8,237 nucleotides of DNA from DUOH01 sp036562625 (GTDB lineage Bacteria; Bacillota; UBA4882; UBA10575). This document shows, in pieces, positions 1 to 6,107 of this stretch. The translations under genes were made by a program, and so were the position numbers. Numbering within the stretch: the stretch's first letter is position 1; each line of letters begins with the position of its first letter. The stretch covers positions 1-8,237 of the forward strand of contig DATCJV010000101.1 in assembly GCA_036562625.1 (NCBI GenBank). The letters run 5' to 3'. Under the pieces are notes generated by a model, which did no database searches, had not been told where the DNA came from, and was given only the letters and a program-made list of their open reading frames with translations.

Positions 1-1
1 G

Positions 2-82
2 TTGTTCCACGATTGCCTTCCGGTCTTTCCCGGAGAAAAACCCTTTAAGCCATACACCTTAATGAGGGGGTCTGCCCAATGA
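2..82 (+). CDS. 3' end of an upstream gene (partial)
   Basis: The second forward frame is open from the window edge and ends at a TGA that overlaps the ATG of the next gene in the arrangement ATGA. About 26 codons are visible, ending in PYTLMRGSAQ. This overlap is a common sign of translational coupling within an operon and is the main reason to prefer this frame. The other two forward frames stop earlier, at 46-48 and 60-62. The fragment is too short for a family assignment. If real, the upstream gene is co-transcribed with the GT-D gene that follows. Confidence 0.4.
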   Translation: MFHDCLPVFPGEKPFKPYTLMRGSAQ

Positions 83-813
83 AGATTAAGCAGGAACGGA
101 TCCATTCCACTGATGAAGTGCTCGCCAGGATTAAACAGGCCCTGCAGAAAAGAAGCGGGCTATCCCTGGCCAGGCTGGCCAGTGGTGAAGCCATGGTCCT
201 GGCACATAACAAAATCATTCCCCTTTCACGTATCCCCTGGTGGGTGGAGTACGCCGGGGTCAAGCTACCGAATGAGCAAGCCCGCCGTCTGCTGCTTACG
301 GCCATCGCCACCGCTGATATCGTCGGACTCTCCACCGATTATGCGCATTGGGAATCTGCTCCTTTGCTTGATCTGGCGCTCACTGCCTATAGGGTCAAGC
401 CTAAATACATTACCAGTTCCACCATTAACTGGCACCTTCATGAACAGGACCGGTTATATAAAGTCCTCGGTCAAGAACCTACCGTACTGGTGGGACGGTT
501 GGCCAAGGCAGCCCTTCCCCGCTTGCGCCGGAAAGGAGTGAATCTGATATATGCAGAGGATCTGGAAGGGCTGGAAGATCTCCCCCGTGCCGAAAACGCC
601 CTTTTGACCAGACCTTATTTTCGCGTGGCCTTGGTGGCGGCAGGGATTCCTGCCACCATCCTCTGTCCCCGCTTAGCCAGGAAACTGAGGTGTGTGGCTA
701 TTGACTACGGTCATGTCATCAATGACTTGGTACAACCGGGTTTTACCGTAAACGACCTCGACCGGATTAAAAGAGACTGGCGGCAGCGGAAGAAACAACC
801 ACTCTCCGAATAA
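79..813 (+). CDS. GT-D-fold glycosyltransferase, variant active site
   Basis: A 244-residue protein related to the two GT-D-fold genes at the right of the window. This fold is known from the DUF1792/GT101 family, whose best-known member glucosylates a streptococcal serine-rich adhesin. Seen: an N-terminal helix STDEVLARIKQAL (10-22), the nucleotide-sugar strand LSLARLASGEAMVLAH (28-43), TADIVGL (78-84) and the C-terminal strand pair FRVALVAAG (181-189) and CVAIDYG (205-211). Odd: the metal-binding DxE, which is DGE or DGD in the two relatives, reads S35-G36-E37 here. The aspartate is lost, so the enzyme may be metal-independent, altered or inactive. The middle of the protein also differs strongly from the relatives and lacks their EFxNxYW and RVPxRYKR segments. 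ATG at 79 has a GAGGGGG ribosome binding site about 8 nt upstream and overlaps the stop of the preceding frame. Family call fairly sure; sugar and acceptor unknown. Confidence 0.8.
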   Translation: MKIKQERIHSTDEVLARIKQALQKRSGLSLARLASGEAMVLAHNKIIPLSRIPWWVEYAGVKLPNEQARRLLLTAIATADIVGLSTDYAHWESAPLLDLALTAYRVKPKYITSSTINWHLHEQDRLYKVLGQEPTVLVGRLAKAALPRLRRKGVNLIYAEDLEGLEDLPRAENALLTRPYFRVALVAAGIPATILCPRLARKLRCVAIDYGHVINDLVQPGFTVNDLDRIKRDWRQRKKQPLSE

Positions 814-863
814 AGAAGGGCGTCGCCGGTGAAATACCCTGTTTTCTCAAAGCTCGTAAGGAT

Positions 864-1041
864 CAGCCTACCGTTCTCTGGCAGGAACTACTGGCGCGCA
901 TGCTCTATGAAGCCATGGCCTCCGGAATGCCCATCGTCACCACGAACCGGGGGAGGAAATCCGGAAGTCATTCAAGAGAACGGACTACTCGTGGACAGCG
1001 CGGAAGACCCCCACGCCCCGTCCATCCCCGGCTGTGCGTGA
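864..1041 (+). pseudogene. GT4 glycosyltransferase remnant, CotSA/YtcC-like
   Basis: Two adjacent forward frames together reconstruct the C-terminal donor-binding core of a GT-B-fold GT4 enzyme. Frame one (864-953) reads TVLWQELLARMLYEAMASG and then MPIVTTNRG. Frame two (from 955) reads GNPEVIQENGLLVDSAED. Removing one base near 954 joins them into the continuous NRGGNPEVI seen in intact enzymes, so a +1 insertion is the likely lesion. The E-x7-E signature (Glu codons at 885 and 909) is still intact. The combination WQE..AR..YEAMA.G.PI.TTNRGG is, from memory, typical of CotSA/YtcC-type spore-coat glycosyltransferases. The N-terminal domain (several hundred residues) is missing and similarity ends near base 1009, before the TGA at 1041. 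The exact left edge is uncertain, since the sequence between 814 and about 864 shows no GT4 features. The fragment lies between the convergent GT-D and CgeB-like genes. Confidence 0.7.
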
Positions 1042-1154
1042 TACTCCTCAACCCTCATCTCCCCGAGGAATCGGACTGGTCCCTGTTCCTCTGCTAACTG
1101 CCTGTGCACGGCGGGAGATACGCGCACGGGAATCTCCCCGCCAAACTGGATCAT
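1010..1154 (-). pseudogene. Unrecognised truncated reading frame under the CgeB tail
   Basis: On the minus strand an ATG at 1154 opens a frame beginning MIQFGGEIPVRVSPAVHRQL and running to a TGA at 972-974. It lies one frame off from the annotated tail of the CgeB-like gene. An AGGAGG (1169-1174) sits 14 nt upstream of this ATG, or 10 nt upstream of an ATG at 1158 in the CgeB frame. Its residue composition and GC-rich third codon positions look more coding-like than the CgeB tail it overlaps. From about 1009 leftward it becomes antisense to the GT4 remnant, so it looks like the 5' part of a gene cut off at a junction. I do not recognise the family, and chance is a real alternative. Confidence 0.2.
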
Positions 1155-2142
1155 CCATGGCCACCGCTCCTCCTGTTCTTAACCCTCCGACCACCCGGAA
1201 AATGTGCGCCAAACGGTGTTTATAGGTATGTTCCCGCCGGGCCCGTTTGGCGGCCGCTCGGCCGATACTCCGGCGTAATCTGTCATTACCCAGGTATTCA
1301 TGGATCTTTTCGGCTAAATCTTCCGGATCGGTAAAGGTAATGATCTCCCTTCCCACTTGAAAACAGTTCTCCACCTCTGGCCGGGTGTGATCAACCAGTT
1401 GAAACGCTCCGCATCCCGCCAGGGCAAAAACCCGGTCATTGGGACTGGCGGCGCCGATCCGCTTTCTGTTGCCCGAAGGCGGATCAGCCGGATCACGATG
1501 GATGTTCAGATTGATCTTGGCGCCGTTATAATACTTGATCACCTCCAAGAAATCATCCACTACCGGAAGTACGCAATCCTTGAGGGTAGGGTGCAGGCTG
1601 CCCCAGGTTTCCCAGTCCCCGATGAGCTTTACATTAAGATCCTTGATAGCCGGGGCGATGGCATTCAGGATCCGTACCCGGTTGGGAAACCCCATGCCGA
1701 CAAAACACAGATCACTATGATACTTGGCAGGAACCTCAAAATCCTTATGAACATAAGGATTACAACACCAGGGCAAATAAGAGACTACGCAGGCGGACGC
1801 CGGATGATAGGCGCCTACCGCTTCTTTTTCGTTAGTGAACACATAATCATAGGCCTCAATGATTCTGTGGTGATCATCAATCTCATACGGATCCTCCACC
1901 AACCAGAGAACGGTTTTGATCCCATGGGCGCCGGCATACCGGATCAGCGCAGGCGGGGTTAAGGTTCCGTGCACAACCAGGATTAAATCGGGTTTGAGCT
2001 GACAGATGGTCTTCTTTGAGACGAACTGAGGGTCAAAATGATGGACTGTACAATTAAAATCTTTGCTTAAGGTTTGATGAATGTCAAAGGCATATCTATA
2101 AGAAAACCCAGGAATTCCCGAGTTGATAAAGAGCACCTTCAC
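1048..2142 (-). CDS. CgeB-family glycosyltransferase
   Basis: A 364-residue GT-B-type protein of the CgeB/DUF3880 kind; B. subtilis CgeB is linked to spore-surface maturation. Seen: the N-terminal strand KVLFINSGIPG (2-12), the Rossmann-like run PDLILVVHGT (51-60), KTVLWLVEDPYEID (76-89, the typical CgeB W-x-x-x-D), VFTNEKEAV (101-109), CFVGMGFPNR (146-155), GAKINLNIHR (207-216) and the donor-site segment NDRVFALAGCGAFQLVDH (235-252), followed by TDPEDLAEKI (271-280). The GTG at 2142 is chosen because AAAGGAGG lies 7 nt upstream and the family begins with this strand; an upstream in-frame ATG at 2331 would overlap the previous gene by about 175 bp. The gene follows the GT2 gene after 14 nt, so the two form an operon. 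Family similarity ends near HTYKHRLAHIF (305-315). Residues 321-364 look like an unnatural Arg/Gly-rich extension, probably read-through after loss of the original stop. Confidence 0.85.
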   Translation of the reverse strand: MKVLFINSGIPGFSYRYAFDIHQTLSKDFNCTVHHFDPQFVSKKTICQLKPDLILVVHGTLTPPALIRYAGAHGIKTVLWLVEDPYEIDDHHRIIEAYDYVFTNEKEAVGAYHPASACVVSYLPWCCNPYVHKDFEVPAKYHSDLCFVGMGFPNRVRILNAIAPAIKDLNVKLIGDWETWGSLHPTLKDCVLPVVDDFLEVIKYYNGAKINLNIHRDPADPPSGNRKRIGAASPNDRVFALAGCGAFQLVDHTRPEVENCFQVGREIITFTDPEDLAEKIHEYLGNDRLRRSIGRAAAKRARREHTYKHRLAHIFRVVGGLRTGGAVAMDDPVWRGDSRARISRRAQAVSRGTGTSPIPRGDEG

Positions 2143-2149
2143 TTGACAA

Positions 2150-2157
2150 CCTCCTTT
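2150..2157 (-). promoter_or_regulatory. Ribosome binding site deciding the CgeB-like start
   Basis: The minus strand reads AAAGGAGG, a near-perfect anti-16S match, 7 nt before the GTG at 2142. Its first base belongs to the stop codon of the GT2 gene, so the site sits exactly at the gene junction. It supports the GTG start over the much longer upstream ATG option and suggests coupled translation. Confidence 0.8.
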
Positions 2158-3029
2158 TATGCCCGCTCTCTTCCAGCCAGACTCTGCCAGATCATGGCCT
2201 GTGTCTGTGTGGGACTGGCCCCCTTCTGGAGAGACCTCCGGTCCTTCTGGTAGAGCCGTTCCAATCTGGAAAGCTTTGGCCCCCATTTGGCAAAGAAATA
2301 CTCTATACCCTGTTGTTCTCGGGCAAACCAATAAGGATTCTTATTCATTGGGGTGTTGCCTCTGGTCAACCCCTCATGATGCACGGCCACACTTGCCCCT
2401 TGATAAATTACTCTTCTTCCCTTTTCCCAAGCCCGTAAAGAAAAGTCCACATCCTCCAAGGCAATAAAGAAGTTTTCATCCATCCCCCCGAGTTCCTGCC
2501 AGACTCCACTCTCCACCAACATCAGAGCCCCGGTAACAGCCAGCGCCTCCTTGGGCCCGGTCGCAGTCTTGGCGGTCAAAGGCTGAAAGCGGCCTTCATG
2601 GTCAAAAGTTCTGAGCCTTGGCAGGTAATAGACGCCGGCGTGTTGGATCAGGCCGTTGGGATAAAGTAGACACGCCCCCACCACTCCGGCGTTATACAGT
2701 TTAGCCGCTTTCACCAGATGATCAAGCCAGGAATCATTGGGAAAGGTCACATCATTATTGACCAGGCAGATATACTCCCCGCCGGCCAAAGCCGCCCCCT
2801 GATTAACGGTGGCCGCAAACCCTGTATTCCCGCTTTTGCAGAACAGACGCACGGGTTTCGCGGCCAAAGCCGCCCGCAGCTCCTGCTGAATCCGGGGAGG
2901 ACTGCCGTCATCCACTACAATAACCTCCAAGTCATACTCCTTCTCCGCCAGGCTGTTCAATAAAGATTCAACACAATTTTCCACCAGTTCCACCTGGTTG
3001 ATGGTAGGAATCACCAAACTCACCAGCAT
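2157..3029 (-). CDS. GT2 family glycosyltransferase
   Basis: A 290-residue GT-A-fold family 2 glycosyltransferase of the rhamnosyltransferase-like (WbbL-type) branch. Seen in order: the N-terminal strand LVSLVIPTIN (2-11), the nucleotide-binding VIVVDDGS (36-43), the signature GNTGFAATVNQG (67-78), the DxD-equivalent LVNNDV (89-94) with Asp93 expected to hold the metal, TGALMLV (166-172), GGMDENFF (181-188), the catalytic-base region LEDVDFSLRAW (191-201) and HHEG (217-220). All key elements are present, and the length is close to that of a single-domain enzyme, so it should be active. No membrane segment is evident, so it probably acts in the cytoplasm on a nucleotide-sugar donor. It is the first gene of the leftward operon and lies 14 nt ahead of the CgeB-like gene. 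ATG at 3029 has a modest GAGGGTGGG ribosome binding site about 6 nt upstream. The dTDP-rhamnose donor suggested by the branch is inference only. Confidence 0.9.
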   Translation of the reverse strand: MLVSLVIPTINQVELVENCVESLLNSLAEKEYDLEVIVVDDGSPPRIQQELRAALAAKPVRLFCKSGNTGFAATVNQGAALAGGEYICLVNNDVTFPNDSWLDHLVKAAKLYNAGVVGACLLYPNGLIQHAGVYYLPRLRTFDHEGRFQPLTAKTATGPKEALAVTGALMLVESGVWQELGGMDENFFIALEDVDFSLRAWEKGRRVIYQGASVAVHHEGLTRGNTPMNKNPYWFAREQQGIEYFFAKWGPKLSRLERLYQKDRRSLQKGASPTQTQAMIWQSLAGRERA

Positions 3030-3085
3030 GTCTTACCCACCCTCGTCTTTCCACTGATTATGCGTGCGCTTCCTGCGTGCCCATA

Positions 3086-3097
3086 CACGAATTCGTG
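3086..3097. repeat. Perfect 12-bp palindrome CACGAATTCGTG
   Basis: Both strands read CACGAATTCGTG. It lies about 57 bp upstream of the leftward GT2 start and just downstream of a weak minus-strand -10-like TATGAT (3102-3107), where a repressor operator could sit. A palindrome of this length is expected about twice by chance in 8 kb, so the position is the only argument for function. Confidence 0.3.
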
Positions 3098-3500
3098 CGC
3101 AATCATACATACGCTATTCAGGCGTAAAAAATTATCCGAATGTCGCGTTCCGGCTTGGCCCCCCGGTTACCTGCAGGAGCTTTACACCTAATCCGCGCCT
3201 CCCGTAACTTGGCATCCTGTCCCGCTCAGACACGCCAAGGCCGGCGACGCCGTATTCCTGTTTATCTTTATCACAGTACAGTGTATGAAAAACCGGAGCA
3301 AAAGGACCGGTCCCGACAGGAAAATCACCAGGTAACAGCGGTGTGGCCTCCTTACTTGTGTTCGGATTTGATACGAAACGGTCCGAGCTGCGGCGGTGGT
3401 GGACGACCGGGAATAGCTGGACTGTAAAATAGCTAAAAAAGTTAAAAGGCCAATAGTAGTCCGATTCGTTCCGCCCGGTAACAAATGCGGTTGGAACAGC

Positions 3501-3532
3501 ACAGTTGCTTAAATATTCTCATACGCTATAAA
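3501..3532 (+). promoter_or_regulatory. Candidate promoter of the rightward operon (sigma-K-like or sigma-A-like)
   Basis: An AC at 3501-3502 is followed after 17 nt by CATACGCTA (3520-3528), which fits the Bacillus sigma-K pattern of AC, about 17 nt, then CATANNNTA. Overlapping it, TTGCTT (3505-3510) and TATAAA (3527-3532), 16 nt apart, form a weak sigma-A alternative. It faces the first PF11316 gene across a leader of about 135 nt. The B. subtilis cgeAB operon is known to be sigma-K dependent, which would suit a spore-surface role, but the pattern is short and degenerate. Confidence 0.3.
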
Positions 3533-3673
3533 AACAACGGTTTATTCGTGCCCGTGAGGAATGTATACGGACGACGACCGCCCCGGCCAACCCGTGATTC
3601 CGCGCCCCGGTTCCTGCCGTCCAAGGAGTTTTAGTCGCGTACTACTTTTTCACTGGAAAGGATTATCAGAGGG

Positions 3674-4417
3674 ATGAGAGGCTTTGAACACTTTATCTTA
3701 ACCAAGTTCAACGTGGGGTTGTATACCAGACCGGTAGCGGAGAAAAGAGGAAGATTGTTCCGGGGGGACCAGTGGATGGAACACCGGCTTCGGCTCTTTG
3801 CCGAATACTGTTTCCCGTCAGTCAGCAACCAGGTCAACCAGGAATTTACCTGGATACTCCTGCTTGACCAGAAAACACCCGCCAAATATTTATCAGAATT
3901 AAAAAGATACCAAAGGATCTTCCCTCAAATCCGGCTCTGTGTTGGCGGGTGGTTCGATCATCACCTCAAACATTTACTGAAAAAAAACACCGCCTTCGTA
4001 ATCACTACCAGGCTTGACAATGACGATGCCCTGCACAGAAAGGCCGTCAGCTATATCCAGAAGAACTTTGCCGAAGATAAATGCCGGTTATATGGTTTTC
4101 CTCTGGGTTATCATTTAGCGGGTAAAAATTTATATCTGAACAGAAGCGGTTGTTATTCCTTTTTATCCTTAATCGAAAAAGTACGGCGCCCTCACGGCGA
4201 GCTGAAGATCAGGACAGTCAGATGCCCGCGCCACCTCGAATTCTACAAGTCATCTCCAATCAAGTTCCTGCAACCAAATACGCCCATGTGGCTCCAGGTG
4301 ATCCACGACCGAAATCTGGTTAATCAAGCCAAAGGGCGCCCCGTCTCCCTCAGCAGGTTAAACCGGCGGGATTTTGGCTTGAGCCGGAGAGGAGGAGAAT
4401 CAGGTGGAAAAATTTGA
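3674..4417 (+). CDS. Putative rhamnosyltransferase (PF11316 type), copy 1
   Basis: A 247-residue GT-A-like protein of the family annotated as putative rhamnosyl transferase (PF11316). Seen: the family N-terminus FEHFILTKFNVGLYT (4-18), WMEHRLRLFAEYCFPSVSNQ (34-53), FTWILLLDQKTP (58-69), the likely metal/donor site VITTRLDNDDAL (109-120, DND at 115-117) and the C-terminal block TPMWLQVIHDRN (203-214). All conserved blocks are present, so it is probably active. ATG at 3674 starts right at the family N-terminus; GGAAAGGA lies 11 nt upstream, a rather long spacing. It is the first gene of the rightward operon, and its last 14 nt overlap the GTG start of a paralogous second copy. Compared with that copy it has an extra tail after RRDFG, rich in Arg and Gly, which encodes the next gene's ribosome binding site. 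The rhamnose label comes from the family name; the true sugar is not established here. Confidence 0.85.
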   Translation: MRGFEHFILTKFNVGLYTRPVAEKRGRLFRGDQWMEHRLRLFAEYCFPSVSNQVNQEFTWILLLDQKTPAKYLSELKRYQRIFPQIRLCVGGWFDHHLKHLLKKNTAFVITTRLDNDDALHRKAVSYIQKNFAEDKCRLYGFPLGYHLAGKNLYLNRSGCYSFLSLIEKVRRPHGELKIRTVRCPRHLEFYKSSPIKFLQPNTPMWLQVIHDRNLVNQAKGRPVSLSRLNRRDFGLSRRGGESGGKI

Positions 4418-5129
4418 ACATCTCCTCTTGACTAAGTTTAATAAAGGCCTGTACACCCAAGCGAAAAAGACCAAAGGGGATCGGAAAGCCAGAGACGAAT
4501 GGATGGTTCACCGGATCCGTTTATTTGAGAAATATTGCCTGCCGTCTATAAAAAATCAGGTTAATCAAAATTTCAAATGGTTGGTGCTTTTTGACGGGAA
4601 AACCCCTAAAGAATTTCGCAGGAAGATTCAAGAGTATGCTCAGTACCAAAACTTCCTCCCGGTCTTCGACGGATGGTTCGATCAACATATAAAAAAAATG
4701 CTCAGGCCGGAAACACAATATTTGATCACAACCAGAATCGACAATGACGATGCTTTCCATAAGAATGCCATCAAGAAAATACAGTTACATTTCACAGAAG
4801 AGAACTCCGGATCCGCACGGGACCTCTTTCTTAACTTTCCCATCGGCTACTGCCTGGATGACCAGACCGGTCAGATTACACTCAACGGAAGCCAAAGCAA
4901 TCCCTTTATCACCCTGGTGGAAAAGGTAAAACGAAGTCCCAGGGGAGTGTCGATCAAAACCGTCAGGTGTCTGAACCATTCCCATCTGGACCGGGTGGGC
5001 AAGATTAAGCAAATCTGCCCAACCACCCCCATGTGGGTACAGGTAATCCATGAACGTAATATCAGCAACCGGCTGCGGGGAAATCCCCTGCCCAGGAAGG
5101 AATTTAAACGGAAAGATTTCGGTTTTTAG
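4404..5129 (+). CDS. Putative rhamnosyltransferase (PF11316 type), copy 2
   Basis: A 241-residue paralog of the preceding protein, colinear over its whole length. Matching blocks: FEHLLLTKFNKGLYT (4-18), EWMVHRIRLFEKYCLPSIKN (32-51), FKWLVLFDGKTP (57-68), LITTRIDNDDAF (107-118, DND at 113-115), TLVEKVKRSP (170-179), SIKTVRC (183-189) and TPMWVQVIHERN (208-219), ending in KRKDFGF. The GTG at 4404 is chosen because GGAGAGGAGGAG (4386-4397) sits just upstream and the protein then begins exactly like copy 1. The 14-nt overlap points to coupled translation. Sequence between the shared blocks has diverged clearly (for example 20-30 and 130-168), so this is an older duplication, and the copies may add different sugars or make different linkages. 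Catalytic function is inferred from the intact DND motif. Confidence 0.85.
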   Translation: MEKFEHLLLTKFNKGLYTQAKKTKGDRKARDEWMVHRIRLFEKYCLPSIKNQVNQNFKWLVLFDGKTPKEFRRKIQEYAQYQNFLPVFDGWFDQHIKKMLRPETQYLITTRIDNDDAFHKNAIKKIQLHFTEENSGSARDLFLNFPIGYCLDDQTGQITLNGSQSNPFITLVEKVKRSPRGVSIKTVRCLNHSHLDRVGKIKQICPTTPMWVQVIHERNISNRLRGNPLPRKEFKRKDFGF

Positions 5130-5160
5130 TGATCAACCGCTTCAGACTGGAGGGCTATGT

Positions 5161-5898
5161 ATGGATAAGCAAACCGCCTTGATCCCCCTCGATCAAATAT
5201 CCGCAGTGATGTGTAATTATGCCCGACCCAACAGCGCCAGGTCCTGTGTGAAACGGCTGAAAGAATTGGGACTGAAGGAGATTATCGTCTGGAACAATGG
5301 GGCAAAACCCATTCCGGAGGCTACGATCAATCTCAACCATAGCCAAAACCAGGGACCAATCGGCAAATACTATGCGGCTTTAAAGACCAGCTGCCCATAT
5401 GTGCTAATCGTTGATGATGATCATCTCTTGACAGAATCCGGCTTACGGGCCTTTCGAAGATGGGGACGTCTGTTCCCGGCGGTCGCCCAAAACGGCAGTA
5501 TCTTTGAGCCCCCCTTCACTGACTATCTCAAACGGACTCTTTACCGTTCAAATACTGTGCGCAAACCGCAAAGAGTTGATATGGTGCAACCTAATATGGG
5601 ACTGCTCATCCGGACCAGCCTCTATCGAAAACTCTTAACTCATTGGGCTTGGGGAGCGCAAAAAGTTATTTCCCACCGTCCCGGGATCTTCACTACGGAT
5701 CTGGAGATTAACTGCGCAATCTGGGATCTGACCAAGGAAAGACCGGTAGTCGTCCCGGCGGACCCGAAGGGATATCAGAAGTTACCGGATGAAGCCCCGG
5801 AGAAAGCTTTGATGAATCAGAAAGGTATCTATACAGAAAAGTCCAAGGCCTTAAGATGGCTGGTTGCACATGGGTGGCAAATGCTGCGCGCGCACTAA
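5161..5898 (+). CDS. GT-A-like glycosyltransferase, family unclear
   Basis: A 245-residue protein that looks like a single-domain GT-A glycosyltransferase. Seen: the first strand ISAVMCNYARPNSARSCVKR (13-32), where RP followed by a helix resembles the nucleotide-binding start of GT2 and GT64-like enzymes; KEIIVWNNGA (39-48), typical of the second strand; PYVLIVDDDHLL (79-90) with DDD at 85-87 as the likely metal site; QPNMGLLIRTSLY (143-155); and GIFTTDLEINCAI (175-187), a candidate catalytic-base loop with Asp180 and Glu182. The open frame extends upstream to 5050, but ATG at 5161 is chosen because GGAGGG lies 6 nt upstream and the extension would overlap the previous gene's coding region. 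It follows copy 2 of the PF11316 pair after 31 nt in the same operon. No membrane segment is evident. The glycosyltransferase call is fairly sure, but the family, donor and acceptor are not. Confidence 0.75.
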   Translation: MDKQTALIPLDQISAVMCNYARPNSARSCVKRLKELGLKEIIVWNNGAKPIPEATINLNHSQNQGPIGKYYAALKTSCPYVLIVDDDHLLTESGLRAFRRWGRLFPAVAQNGSIFEPPFTDYLKRTLYRSNTVRKPQRVDMVQPNMGLLIRTSLYRKLLTHWAWGAQKVISHRPGIFTTDLEINCAIWDLTKERPVVVPADPKGYQKLPDEAPEKALMNQKGIYTEKSKALRWLVAHGWQMLRAH

Positions 5899-6037
5899 GA
5901 CGCACGTTCGAAAACGCTCTTCTTTTGCACGTCTCCACAGACCCGGGCGTTATGTGCGCGCCTGAGCGTTTCCGTCAGAGGTAGATAACTTCACCTAAAC
6001 GAACTGCCGCCGGTGGCACGAGGTTTTGGCAAGCCTT

Positions 6038-6065
6038 AAAAAAAGAGCCCCCCTTAACCGGGGCT
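6038..6065 (-). terminator. Rho-independent terminator-like hairpin on the minus strand
   Basis: Read on the minus strand: AGCCCC, an 8-nt loop, GGGGCT, then C and seven T (6044-6038). That is a 6-bp GC-rich stem with a U-tract, the classic intrinsic terminator layout. On the plus strand the A-run precedes the stem and no T-run follows, so it should not stop the rightward operon. No minus-strand gene lies to its right within the window. It sits in the 209-bp gap (5899-6107) between the GT-A-like gene and the GT-D pair, which otherwise shows no gene. Confidence 0.5.
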
Positions 6066-6107
6066 GAACAGATACTGACAAAACTACGCCAAGGAGGAGG
6101 CAGGATA

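Larger units (their letters stand above)
3030..3673. other. 644-bp divergent intergenic region, no supported gene
   Basis: This separates the leftward GT2-CgeB operon from the rightward operon and must carry promoters for both. Open frames of about 95-105 codons exist on each strand (3140-3427 plus, 3188-3502 minus), but their composition looks random, they lack convincing ribosome binding sites and I recognise nothing in them. The supportable contents are a perfect palindrome near the left end and a candidate rightward promoter near 3501-3532, which would leave an untranslated leader of about 135 nt. I found no clear terminator, insertion sequence end or decayed gene. For the leftward operon a weak minus-strand -10-like TATGAT (3102-3107) is visible, but there is no convincing -35. 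Confidence 0.6.

Noticed and set aside
1357..1962. A 201-codon plus-strand open frame inside the CgeB-like gene
   Set aside because: Antisense shadow of a clear glycosyltransferase gene; the translation shows no family features and the opposite strand has good motifs throughout.
2143..2331. Longer CgeB-like start at ATG 2331
   Set aside because: It would overlap the GT2 coding region by about 175 bp and adds residues with no family similarity; the GTG at 2142 has an excellent ribosome binding site.
3140..3502. Opposing open frames of about 95-105 codons in the divergent intergenic region
   Set aside because: Low-complexity, random-looking translations without ribosome binding sites or recognisable motifs; they overlap each other on opposite strands.
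3108..3530. Ten-base direct repeat CATACGCTAT at 3108 and 3520 as possible insertion-site duplication
   Set aside because: No inverted ends or transposase between the copies, and a 10-base repeat can arise by chance.
5050..5160. Longer start for the GT-A-like gene at 5050
   Set aside because: It overlaps the end of the preceding gene and lacks a ribosome binding site, while ATG 5161 has GGAGGG at good spacing.
5985..6107. In-frame open stretch upstream of the first tandem GT-D gene (TRFWQALKKEPPLTG...) as an N-terminal extension
   Set aside because: No usable start codon, a stop just upstream, a strong ribosome binding site before ATG 6108, and the paralog starts at the same position.
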